Assembly (NCBI GenBank): GCA_037833965.1
Contig: AP031359.1
Location: forward strand, 5,452,001-5,516,000
DNA length: 64,000 nucleotides
Source of the DNA: Marchantia polymorpha subsp. ruderalis
Taxonomy: Eukaryota; Streptophyta; Marchantiopsida; Marchantiales; Marchantiaceae
Reading direction: 5' to 3'
Shown: in pieces, positions 46,162-58,477 of the stretch
How the letters are laid out: each line of letters opens with the position of its first letter
Position numbering within the stretch: position 1 is the first letter of the stretch
Notes under the pieces: model-generated
Database searches by the model: none
What the model was told of the DNA's origin: nothing
The model's input: only the letters and a program-made list of their open reading frames with translations
Translations under genes and position numbers: made by a program

Positions 46162-48870
46162 CTCAATGAATTCTTGGGATTTTGTCCAGATTTACCTTCC
46201 AGACCTACTCATAGGCTTTTCGAGGGAGGAATTCTGGCCTTAGCTTAGAATTCAGACGACGATCACTCGTGCTATAAAGACCACAAGGAACACCTTGTAA
46301 CGCGTTTACTTCCCTCCAGGCTACTTGGGCCACGAATAAACTCAGGTTCTTTTGCCTGCACCCGCCTCCGATAGCTGAAGTGATATTGTACTATAGGTTC
46401 CAATAGAATCTTCTCCAAAATGAGCAACAAGAGTATACACCAAGTGGAAAAAAATGCAACATTCACCCACAATGGATCTTGCTGCTAGACTCGTCGTGCC
46501 TTGCATCAAGTCACAAAAATAACAATTTACTTTTCTGATGGGAAAGCACACAAAATTCACGGAAAAACAAGATACTAAGCTACTAAGCCGCTTGGCTTTA
46601 GATACTAATTCCTACATAATCTTATCCCTTGCTGAAAAATCCCAGAGATCCCGGACCTGAACCCGTGGCGATCCCAAATCCTAATCCCCAAAGCTTCAAA
46701 CCCTATTGTCGACTTCCGGCGGAATATCTTGGTTTTGGTGGGGGGCAAAAATATCCACTAAGGAAGCTTCTTGGGAGTCTTACTCTCCTCCAAGCAGTCC
46801 GTTTTTGGTGGTACTCGTCTCCAAAGTTTTGATCGCCTTCTCCAAGTTGTATATTGTACTTTAGCCACTTTTTGAGTTTAGAGAACTTGGAAGGACACCT
46901 AAATCCTAAACTGTATTTCACAAACCTAATTCTAGCATGAATCTACCTAGCATAGTACTTATTTATTATTTTTGTCTGATTTGTTGGTACAAAACCAGAT
47001 TGTGTGGGAACTGGTTCCCACATTCGTGACCTTGCCAAGGTTCATAGAACAATGTGTGTGATCTCAAATCCAACAAATGTTGCAAAGTTATTCTTCAGGT
47101 TTGATTAAAGCCCTCATATTCAGTAGTTGATATTCGATTAGATTCGATGAAGGCTCAATGTGCAGCAAGAATTCATGAAATGTTAGAATGTAACTTCACA
47201 AAGCTTTAAATCCTTAATCCCAACTTCCGCAGCGAACAAACATCTGTTTCAAAGACTATCAATGATAATCCCGCAATTGTAAACACTGGATTTGAGATGA
47301 TGGGTGAAATTTACAAACTGAAATTTTATTGATCACGACAAGATGTCTGAAATCCACCGCTTTGCAATAGAAAAAAAACCACAACAGCCAAATCCAAAAA
47401 ATCTAAAAAACCACAACATGCCAGAGGGCATGAAAATTGACGCAAATCTCCCAAGACTTTCACTCTTCTCTAGTATCCAGCCTCGAAATTTTCGCAGTTT
47501 ACACATTTGAAACCTCGTCCGAACATCAAAACAATCAAATCAAGCAAGTTTGACCGAGTTTCATCCATAAATTTGAATTAGAGCAAACTGAAATCGGTGA
47601 GTTCTTCAAGTGAAAATGATTGGTCAACCCCACTAGTTTAAAACACAAATTTCTCACAAAGTTCAGCTTAGTCTTCTCTATTACTCGGAGAATCCAGGTT
47701 GATGCTAGTGGGAAACCATAGCCAAACTACTGAAAGCTATTCCCTTTGCGAAAGACTGAACTCGAAGAATGGATAGTTTTCCGAGTACTCACGATTGTAC
47801 TCTTTTGACGGAGTTTCACTTTAAGTGTGAAACTTAGAGTGAAAATAATCTAGGCTCTACCTAGGGTTAACTCAAATAGAGTCAACCTTAATCCGATGCT
47901 AATTATAGACAACAAGTAGACACATAAAATCTAACGTAGAGATATAAAATTGATGTAGATCCCTATTAAATTGCATCAAAGCTCACTGAAAGTGAAGTGC
48001 TAAGTCTGGTTGTATAAAGTCCATAGCTTACTAACACATGGAGCAAAGAAACTAACAAGTGAGTTGAATTTGCTCTAGCTAAGACGTGTTGGACCTCTAT
48101 ATAGTACACTGATGCCCTGAATCTAGACAAAATGCAATAATGCCTTACAAAAAATAAAATGAGGTCTACGAAAATGTGCATAGGTCCAATTACTCAGTGA
48201 TAGCTGACTGATGATGTGACCAAAAAATCGTTGTAAGGAGGTCTAAATAAGACAAGAGGTTCTGTGTGTTCAACAAACAAATTTGATCATAGGTTCAAAT
48301 GAACATAATGTGATACAAATTTTCTGTATGTACGGAAAAAATATTCACAAACGTTTGTATCAACATATTTGTGATGTACATGATATAAATCGAATTTTAC
48401 TGAAAGTTTAACACAAATACTAAGATCTAATAGACAAAGTATCATGAGGCGATAAATATGTTCTAATCAGGCCTTAAGAGTTCTGAACAGAAAATCTGAA
48501 TCCTTAGAAATCCTTTTTGAGCCGTTTTCCTTAAAGTGGAATTTTGAAGGTGGCAGTCAGCTCGTGACCTCGAAACGGTTGCCTCTAACGAATCAGGTAT
48601 CTCGATGTTTTCATCACCTAAAACCCTAGGGCCACAAGGAGTAGCAGAGATTTGTATTTGGATGCGCGCAAATCCGAAGGCAGATCGATTCAGCTTCATT
48701 CCCATATAATATATAATGTTCTTCGGTGTGCGATTTCACATCATGTTTGAGTCATGGAATTCCTCCGTAGAGCTACTCAAAGCTTCTTCTGAATAGACTG
48801 AATAGCTTTTGTATCGTTATATGCAGTCGTCCAGCATACAAATGCTTGTTTGCTTGGATTCGCGGTATGT
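46162..48870. other. Upstream of the demethylase gene; no clear exon
   Basis: AT-rich, with short frames only. The missing N-terminal exons or the promoter of the gene at 48883 could lie here, but the N-terminal part of this family is poorly conserved and I could not pick exons. Confidence 0.35.
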
Positions 48871-48882
48871 TGAAAGGACATC

Positions 48883-51800
48883 ATGTTGGAAGATGACAAC
48901 GAAAGTCTAAGGACGTTATCTTCAAGCATAATGACGAGCGAGAATGTTGAAGACAATGGAAAGTGGGAAGCCGAACGAGTCCTCATGAAATGTCGAGTTG
49001 AGAAATTTATAACAACTATGGCGCGAAGTCAAGGTTAGCTTGCCTCGTTTCTTATGAAAGCATGTAATTTGATTTCTGTACACTAATGAATCAATGAAGA
49101 AATGACTAGAGCATACCCAAGGACTCTCTGCTAATCTCGAGCAAGACATTGCTACCCATCAATCAACGACGGTGTTGAAAAACAGCCTTATAGACCGCAT
49201 AGAGTACGGCTGGTATACTTTCAAGATAAGAATATTTCTAAGTTTAGATCTTTTATTATTTGCCTAGAGGACAAAATGAAGCATCAAGCTCACAACTATA
49301 GAACTCAGTATATCCTTGATCTTTTCTGCAGGTGAACGTCAATTTTCTGTCTGGAAGGGCTCGGTTGTTGACTCCGTAGTTGGAGCATTTTTGACCCAAA
49401 ATGTAAATGATCATATGTCGAGGTACATTACTGAACTTGCCCAGACGTACACGTGCTCAAGTGTTGTGGTGTTATTCAACACCACAACACTTGAGGAACA
49501 GTCGATCTTATTGCATACTAATTTTGGTTCCTCTATCTGACTGGGATTGTTATAAATGGCGCCTCTACTAGCTTTCAATAAGGTGAACCATCTGAAGGAT
49601 ATATAATGTTGTATGTGATGGAGGAATGCAGTTTTCTGCACTAGAAAAATCTTTCTTCACTGCTTTTCCCTTTACGATTTAAGCGTGACAGAACAGAATC
49701 TAATCACGGCAAAGCCAGTATTTTCCTTCCCTACTAGGAAAATTGAGACTTTACTGACTGTTGACCGCTACTCCTTGCACTGAGCACACCGTTGAAAATA
49801 ATGTAATTAGAAAAGGCATTCTTTAAAGCAAAGAGACTTTGGCAGGCAGATCGTATAACCTTGGATACAGGTCATACAAGCGAATGAAAATTTTAAGTCT
49901 GGAGGTCGGTGCATATTTCTAGTCTATAGTGTTGTTCGTTGCATTCGTCTTAATGAACCTAGGTAGGCAAGAAAGGTCTCCGCAGCTGGTAACCGAACTC
50001 CTGCTGCCTTGGGCACAGATAAAAAGTTGAACTATACTGTCAACGTGTATTTAAACTGGGATTGCGACCGAAGCTTCAGCCGTCTAAATAGTTTCTGCCC
50101 GTTTTCTTTAGGTTCTTTTCTCCTGATGGGAGTTCCATCTTCGTTGTTATTCATCATAATAACATTTTCACGGGTATCTATCGCAAATCTGCAGCTCCGC
50201 ATATATGAGCCTTGCATCCCGCTTTCCTTCTCCGATACACGGTCCAATCGCTGATTCAGTCGGAGAAAATTCCGTAAGATCTTCACTAGGAGGAGATTCA
50301 AGGATCCACAGTCATACAGAGGCAGGACAATCGCTGGGAAAATTATTCAAAAAGGTGCAAACTTCGAATAATGCCCCTTCAAGTGCTTCAAACATCTGTA
50401 AGAACGAATGGCTACCTGCAATGCAAACATTGACCAAGTCAGGACGATTTTGCACGGAGCCTGCTAACTCATTTCCTGGTTTTATTATGGAAAACTGCAA
50501 CTGTTTGCTTCCAGCACCGAATAATCTTGATGCCACAAGCGTCATACAGTACAAAAATGTAGTTCGAAAACCTACGACAACTCATCCGAAGTTTTGGACA
50601 ACACTACGTGCATGCATGGCTGGGTGGAGCCAAAATGTTCTCTTTGAAACATCACAGAATGTGGACTTCTGTTCAAGTGCTGACGACCAGGATAATATTT
50701 CTACTGAATCGCTCTATGTTGAGTCGGGACTGCACGCAGCAAAATCATTCGACTGCTTTCCAAAAGGGAAACCTGAGTCAATGTTAGATTCTGACGATCA
50801 AATGAAAATATCGTCAGACACTTCGTTTAAGGGGCAGGCAGACTTTTGCTGTTATTATGAAGTATCAGCTGAGAGGAAGAAGCGGAAAGGCAGTGCGGCG
50901 TATTCACCTGCATCTGATTCAGATTTTCAAAGTTTGGAGGAAGAATCAATTACCTTCACTGAAGAGGCAAGTTGCAAGAAACCAAAAATCACCTGTACAG
51001 ACCATGTCTTGCACAATGCTGTGCATGGGTCGACAGTCCTGTGCTGTGAACGAAGGCAGCTTCTGGGAGACGTCATCAATCTTTCTCATGAAGATTGTGA
51101 TGGAAAGATATGGAAAGATAAACTGGACTCTGCCGTTCTAGGGGGTAGTAGCTCCCAAGCACCAGATTCACCAGCTGATTCAGCATGGACCACAATATTA
51201 GGTTTGCCATCGTTGAAAACATCAAGCACTTCAAGAATCTTGAGATCTGGAGATGGAGACAACGTCGCTGGAATACCAACTGCAGAGGAGGTTCAGGATA
51301 CGAATACAGGTCGCACTGAAGTCTTAAAAACAATCGCAGATGACATGTCATCCACAAGGAAATCGTTTCCATTGATAGGGCCTGCACGCATATCTAAGGC
51401 CAGACTGGAGCAGACGTTTAGCTGTAGCAACAAAGATGTGGAGTGGGAACCATTGAGGTTAAGATACGCACAGCCTGAAGAAGGTGTTCAGAGCGAGGCC
51501 AGGTCTTCGTTCGTCGAGAATGGTGTTAACTGGGAGGCAGTAAGAGAGGCTAAACTTGAGGAGATGGCAAATATCATTAAGGAACGGGGAATAAATTACG
51601 TGCTCGCTGGGAGAATAAAGGTGAGCATATCCATCCTGCCATTCTAGTCGAAATATATATATGAGAAAATCAGAACTCAAACTCACATGTTTCCTGGAAT
51701 TTTTATCTTTAGTGCTAGTGAGGATGAGTCAAGGGCACTTGACACTGCCTTAAAGGCACAAGGAGATTAAAGGTATACAACAATACACCAACGTGTATAC

Positions 51801-54800
51801 TTGATCACGAATTTTGTCTATTATATTCATCCGAAGAAGAATCCCAGTATGAAAATGGGAGATCAGAAATGTACTGAGGTATATGATTGCAAAATAATCA
51901 TATAAAGACCACAAACATAATGGCTCTAAGATTCTTTGATAAGAAGAAGTTTAATACTTGGCTTGAAAAGAATCTACTAATGCTTTCAACATAAAATCTC
52001 GCTAACTTCTTCAAGCTGCTTTATGGATTATTCATGAAATTTGCTCAGATGTACGCATCTCATTAGCAATCATTTATAATGCGGTGATAGGAAATGAGAT
52101 CGTTAAAACAATAAAAATGACGTAGCAACTCAATTATTCACAATAGTTGACTAAATTAGTCTGTGATGTGATGTTTTGCAGGCATTTCTCGACAGGGTAA
52201 AGAATGAGCACGGAAGCTTGAATCTTCAGTGGCTAAAAGCAGTTCCTGCTGAAAAATCGAAGTTACGTTGGAATTTACATGATAACACCCAGAGATTGAT
52301 GTAGATACGAGAGCTCCTAACTGACTGAGCGCTAAAGGCCCGAGGCATTTCCTGTTGAAAAAATGATGTGTTGTTGGATTTATGATGATAATCACCAGAG
52401 ATCAAAGTATATAAAGATATTCTAGGCTTCTTTGCTGATGGTGTGGGTTCAAAGCAGTTCCGCCCGAGAAGCAGAATATTAGTTGGGTTCATGTATGACT
52501 CATCTAGAGCTTTTTATCTAATTCTCGTTTCTAAACTCTAAAACCGACATTGCTTCTCAGTCAAACTTGAATTTTCTGAATATTATGTCATACCATCTAA
52601 TTGCCCTTTGCGTATGATAAGTGCTTGCAGATCCTTCCTCCTTAGTGTAAGAGGACTTGGGCTGAAAAGCGTTGAATGCATTCGACTGCTGGCTCTTCAT
52701 CAACCAGCCTTTCCGGTAAGTCAAAATTTGAGACGTTTCGTCTGGTACTTTAGATCTAAATATTTGAACTACTTATATATATTCGTTCAGTTTTAATTCT
52801 TGACTAATTGGCAGTGGTTGAATGCGCTTTGTATATTGGGTTATAATTTCCAAAATGTCTGAATAGGATGTGAGAGTACACTTTTCGAAAATGCTGTGCG
52901 AGTTTGGTGTTAACTGATGACTATCAGGTGCTGTTTAGGTGGACACGAACGTTGGTCGCATATGCGTTAGACTAGGTTGGGTTCCTTTGGAAACTTTACC
53001 GACTGGACTTTATTTGCACACGCTAAGAAAGTGAGCTCTTACACTTGATCTCATAGATTCTGATTTGTTCAACATATTTACATTTACATCCAGTAAGTGG
53101 TAAACAGACTTCATTGCTCATATTGAGTTAACTATGATGGGTTTTTTGTTACTACTAATGTATCGATACCCTTGTTTCACCTCCTTATGCATTATAGGTA
53201 CCCTAGAGAAGACACAGTTCAGAGATATTTATGGCCACGACTCTGTACTCTTCCCGTGCGGACTTTGTAAGTTTTCAAATACACTGTAGGATGTCGTATC
53301 CAGTTAATCATCTGAAAAGATCTCGGCGTAGTGCTTGTAGATATTAGTTGTTTCTGTCTAATGTCTGGTCTTAACACATCTTATTTTGCAGGTATCATTT
53401 GCACTGCCAAATGATCACATTCGGGAAGGTATCAAGAAAACAATCAGTCAGTATGACGAGATCAAAACTGCTGGCTTTTCCTTAGTGATTTGAGTATTTC
53501 AACTTTCTAGTTGGTATTTTAACCTTTTACCTTGTATCTTTCCAATCTACTTCTTAATAAGGTCTTTTGCACAAAGACAGCACCAAATTGTGAGGCTTGT
53601 CCTCTTCGAGGAGATTGTGAGCATTATGCGAGTGCTGCCGGCAGGTACGTGGTCGTTGACGAAGTATTGGATATCCTGAGGTTATTGTCTTGAGATACAT
53701 CTCAAGACAATACCCTCAGAATTTTTTCGAATCTCAAGTTGAAAAATTAAATTTTAATTCTTGGTCTAATTTGACGAATTGTAGTTGACGCCTTGATATA
53801 CTGAGGTAATGTACATGGAAGAATACATGAATGACGTGGAAGAATCTGAAGGAAACTAGAAGTTGAGAGTATGTCATATGGAAACAGGCAGGGCCGAATG
53901 GAAATACATACATCGAAGTAATTAATGATCACAACTAAATGATAGTAGTTCGAAGGTGGCCGATCTCAAAATGACTGTTCCCAATCCAATGCTCAGCCTA
54001 ACATGTCATCTTCCACTCGATTGTTTATAATTTTCTATTGTTTTTAAGGTTCTGTAGATATAACAAAGATACAAATTTAGATTCGGACCAAAATGTGGAC
54101 CAGGTCTGCGAATGGAGATTCTGTCAAGAGTCTTAGATTGTTATCATCAATCGATACAAAATATGGACGTTCGATGAGCACTCCTTTGATGAAGGAAGAA
54201 GTGGCGATTGTGCATGAGACATATCTTAACGCACGTCAATCATTGGATGAAGAACCTCCTTCGCCACAATATTCAGAACTTGTTGACAAGGGGAGATATA
54301 CACATGATATGGAAGTGAGACTTGCGTTTGAAGAGAATGTCGCCAGTACTAGAGCAGAGTCAAAAACGCGGAAAGAGAGTGAATGCAAAAGCATTCTTTT
54401 CAGAGACTTTCTGCTACAAGGTTCAGGAACTGGTGTTGTCTTCTCTCACGCAATAGAATTGCTGTCTTCAAACTCAGCATCAGCGAAAGTTCCAAATTTG
54501 AAATACAGTGGTCGCCTTCATAGTGTACATCATGTGTATGTTCCTCCTCCTTATCTTCTACGCTAAGAGTCTTACTCATGAAATATAAGTTAGGTTTGAA
54601 GACTTCAATTAGAACTCTCACATGAATTGGGGCTGCGTACAGCTATGAGCTTCCTGATCAACATCCTCTTCTCGATGGGGTGAGTAAATTTCCAGCCGTA
54701 CTCTACCTGTAAATGTCAAAGATGAGTGACTATCTCATTCTGATTACTACAATTTTACTGTTTAAAGTTTGTCGTTCATTTCGCTTTCATGCTGACGATT

Positions 54801-57073
54801 TTTTCCATTTTCATCATCGCAACTCATTAAGTTAGAAACATTTCGTAGCATCTATAGTAAGAACTCTCTTGATATAAGCAAATTTGGCCAGCACCTCTTA
54901 GTAGAAGTACTGGTCAAATTACGAAGAAGTATCTTACCTTTCAGTAATTCAGAGCCCATGTAATGTTGGTTCTAGATTAGATTTTGTAGTCTGGATTTGA
55001 ATCTGCACATATCGCTCCCTCCTGGTTCATTCAGTGAGAATTTCAAGCGTAGAATTAAAAAACTTAACCAAATGTCATAATAATATATGATTCAGATGGA
55101 TATCCGGGAAGTTGATGATCCATGCATGTACCTGCTAGCAATATGGAGTGCAGGTAACTCGCTTTGTGTAATTTCTTCTCAATCTTTGGGTATGTTCTTT
55201 TCTTCGTTAATTTGATGATTTGAAACAAGTACACTGACCCACCGCAAATCATGTGAATTATTTGTAACTGCAAAATTTTCCCCGTTATACTTTGACTAGA
55301 AATGAATTTCCTTGACCCTTCGTTGGTACTGTAGGCCCTGAGATGTCAGCACGATATTCATGGGTCTTCTGAAACCTTCTTAGTTTAGTCCATGTTACCT
55401 CTACGGTATTTATGAATTTTTTATATCAAGCCTAATATGGATTGACTCATTATTCTTGGATACTGATTTCCTCTGTGAGTTACGTATGATCGATTCCAAT
55501 TCTTGCTTACCTTCCTAAGTAAGAAGATCGCATGAGTTACTCTGTGACTGGTCTCCACGTCAACATAAGTTAGATGTAAATTGTGCATAGCCTAGATTCC
55601 TAGCCTTCTTCCACAGATGCTTCTTATTTTTTTTGGCTTCATGTCAAGAAATGGGACAAAAATTGAGCTACTTAATCTGGCCAATCTGTTCTACATCTAC
55701 GTATAGCTGCCTACCTTGAAATACATTTTTGACGTAAAATATGAACACAACCTGCTGCTGCATGCGGCTTTCGAGATATGTTTGATTACTTGCGGGGAAT
55801 GACCTTCATTTTTCAAATTGTATCTAAGGCGCAGGTGAGAACCCTACAGCTCCTACTTCAGTGGACCAAACTGGAGCTGAAGTAGAAATTTCGAAGTCTG
55901 TATATGAGCAGGACAAAGTGAGAGGCACTTTCTTGGTGAGTAGATAATTGATTAGCTAGACTTATGGCCAGTTTGAAGAAACCAGTATACGCGTTCCATC
56001 ATCTTTAATCGTTAATCCAATATTATTGACTTCTGCGGTTTGTGCGGTCCTCACCTACAGGTGCCTTGCCGGACAGCAGTGCGAGGAAGATTTCCATTAA
56101 ATGGGACATATTTCCAAATAAACGAGGTACTCCTTTAAGATTAGATAAATTTGTTGCATTCTGTCACCTGTCGGAATTTTCTTGAACCCTCCACTTTGAT
56201 CTTACACTGGAATTATAAAATTGCGACTGTTCGATAGCACTTAACTCGATTTCATATGCAGTCGTTGCATTCCTAACATCTGTGTGTTTCAAAAAGTCCA
56301 AGCAGATTTTTCGGAGAAATATTAGTCCTTCGTTGAAACGTAATTGTGTACTAAATTTTATATCGTCATTCCCCTAACTTTATAAGACTTGCTATATAGT
56401 TCAAGAAACAATCTCTTACAACTTTCTGGAATTTTGTACAAATCCGATCAATTTCACTTTCAGGTGGTCGGTCTAAAATACTAAAAGCAAGCAGTAGTTC
56501 TGGAGGAACTAGTAAGTATATTAACGAATATGAGGAGTTATGTTAGCTTCAATCAAAGTAGCTTCCTTAACAGCAAATATTAATATTCATGAACAGGTTT
56601 TCGCTGACCATGCATCTAGCCTGCATCCGGTAGAAGTTCCAAGGAATATGTTATGGAATCTAAACCGACGCTTTGTGTATTTCGGTTCATCAATGAGAGC
56701 TATTTTTCGAGGTGTGTTACTTCTTCCTCGTAGGCTTTGCTCATGATCTTTGCAATGCTTAGCTTGCTTGTAGACATGCATTGCTCTTCCAACCATAATT
56801 TAAAAAAATCAAACTACATTAAACTATATACGTTTTCTGTCTACAGGACTCTCGTTGGATGAGATCCAGGCTTGCTTCTGTCAAGGTTTGTCTTCAGCTT
56901 AGATAATTTAGATGCTTTCTTCCGGTATGCAATTTGTCTTCCTCTTCAACTTATACAAATTTTATTATTTATGATCAACAGGGTATGTCTGTGTGAGGGC
57001 CTTTGATAGCCACACCCGCGCACCTAAACCACTAGCAACAGGGTTCCACTCATCGGCGAGAACTAAAGGATGA
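48883..57073 (+). CDS. DEMETER/ROS1-like 5-methylcytosine DNA glycosylase
   Basis: Removes 5-methylcytosine from nuclear DNA (bifunctional glycosylase/lyase), starting active demethylation. Exons by eye: 48883-49033, 49332-49422, 50195-51620, 52182-52261, 52631-52715, 52939-53030, 53198-53266, 53392-53428, 53562-53644, 54104(?)-54535, 54643-54679, 55096-55153, 55835-55935, 56061-56126, 56597-56711, 56847-56885, 56982-57073. Every intron starts GT and ends AG, phases join, and the total is 1017 codons without a stop. Domains: KGSVVDSVVGAFLTQNV (about 60); HhH-GPD (about 540-700) with RGLGLKSVECIRLL (Lys about 595) and PVDTNVGR (Asp about 613), the catalytic pair; Fe-S cysteines CX6CX2CX5C (about 680-696); C-terminal RRM-like part (VRGTFLVPCRTAVRG, LNGTYFQINEVFADH, FVYFGSSMRAIFRGLS, YVCVRAFDSHTRAPKPL). 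The start is uncertain: an in-frame TGA at 48871 blocks extension and family members are 1390-1990 residues, so upstream exons may be missing. The acceptor at 54104 is weak. No Cys-rich permuted CXXC motif is seen before VRGTF. Confidence 0.85.
49456..49495. repeat. Perfect 18-bp hairpin in demethylase intron 2
   Basis: The arm 49456-49473 (CTCAAGTGTTGTGGTGTT) is the exact complement of 49478-49495, with a 4-base loop (ATTC). Confidence 0.9.
52239..52490. repeat. Triplicated exon-4 boundary
   Basis: The end of exon 4 and the start of its intron (from GCAGTTCCTGCTGAAAAATCG, 52239) recur in diverged form at 52345 (GCATTTCCTGTTGAAAAAATG) and 52454 (GCAGTTCCGCCCGAGAAGCAG). Periods are 106 and 109 bp. 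Only the first copy continues the reading frame into exon 5. Confidence 0.7.
53676..53719. repeat. 21-bp hairpin in demethylase intron 9
   Basis: 53676-53696 pairs with 53699-53719 at 20 of 21 positions, with a 2-base loop. Confidence 0.85.
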
Positions 57074-57540
57074 GCATATGGTTGTTGGCCAGTTCCACCT
57101 TTAATTCCACGCCTGACTCTGATTACGTGGACAGTGCTCCATAATCAAGAGTTGATGAAGCATGCTCAGTACCAAGAAGGCTTTAGCTAGTACCGAGAAT
57201 CATCACAGCTTTAGATATAACATCTGAATAAAAGTCCGCATATTGTATTGGGCTTACAAGTTGTTCTTGGGATTACAACTTGTAAACACCATCTGCGTAT
57301 GTTCAAGTACAATGGACTGCATCATGTGGTTGTAGACATGTAACAAGTATTGTTGACTCCCATAGTAGAGAATATATCCATAAATAAAGGACTTAATAGT
57401 CTATATCTATTTCATTCTAAAACGACAACAATCTACAACAACATTTATTATCATATCCTGATCCAAATTTCAGTGACAAATATCAACAACAGCCTGAGTG
57501 TCGTCATCGTTTTAAGATGTGGACTTTAAATCTTTCAAAA

Positions 57541-57890
57541 ACACACTCACAGCTCCTAGCTCGCTCTTCCGCGTTTTCAAAAGTATCATCTCCTCTGAGT
57601 ACGTCTGTCGAGATCTTAAACAGTCCCAGCGTGAGTGAGAGACACGAGATATCACCCGACACAGCAGACCGACCATGTGCGTAGACACACAGATTTTCAC
57701 AGCAGAGAAGCCGCGGCGCCATCCCCTTTAACTTCCAGCTACCAGCTGGTTCTTTCGCATTTTCAACGACTCAAGTAGCGTTTCCTTTCAGGGTGCTCAA
57801 CAAGATCTTAAAGAGCCCCAGCGTTAGTGGGAGACATGAGATATCTCGCTACACAGCAGGCAGACCACTTGCACAGACATGAAGACTTTT
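57541..57890. repeat. Diverged direct duplication, about 190-bp spacing
   Basis: 57545-57690 and 57735-57880 share the order CAGCT..CTTTC.CATTTTCAA, AAGATCTTAAA.AG.CCCAGCGT.AGTG.GAGACA.GAGATATC and ACACAGCAG.C.GACCA. A partial third copy (CAGCTGGTTCTTCAGCGGCTTCAACG...GT.TCCTTTCA) is at about 58908-58955. Confidence 0.65.
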
Positions 57891-58449
57891 ACTATGACTG
57901 GAGGAGGAATGGGACGACTCCAGCAGGAGCATTCGGCACACTACACCTTAAAATACTCCCGACCACAACAAGTACGGGCTCTGCCTCTCCACGGCGACAT
58001 GGCCACAACCAGCGCGACTTGCAGAACACCCGGACGATCTCCCTCCCTTCCCCCACCTTAACACTTTTAGTCAGTTACTTTGTTTGGAACGTGGGTACGT
58101 GAGCACTTCTCTGTGGCTGTTCTGTGGTACTTTTGCAGGTAACGCGTGGCTCGGCTTGTTGGACCTCCAGCACGCTAGCTTGGGAGAATGCGACTTGCCC
58201 GTCTAAGGACCATCTTCGTAGCCTCTCGAGGTAGGCTCTCGCACGACTATTGGTGCCAAAAGACTTTTCTCTTCATTTCTCGATTGCCTGTCTAGTGCCT
58301 GGTTCCAATGGCTGTTGATGTTGCGCATTTGTGCCGGAAAATGAATAGATCTTGCAGGTTTTTTCACCAAGATTGTCTCGCCCAGGCGCCAACCGCTCCA
58401 ACTATCACTCACGGGGCCGATTGCCAACACCATTGTGTACATTGGTACC

Positions 58450-58477
58450 ATGGTGTTGTACCATTGTACAACACCAT
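58450..58477. repeat. 12-bp inverted repeat
   Basis: ATGGTGTTGTAC (58450-58461) pairs exactly with GTACAACACCAT (58466-58477) across CATT. Confidence 0.85.

Noticed and set aside
50205..51647. 480-codon single-exon gene
   Set aside because: It is the large third exon of the demethylase: its 5' side joins SSSAYMSLASRFP through an AG acceptor and its 3' side splices at GGGAGAATAAAG|GTGAGC.
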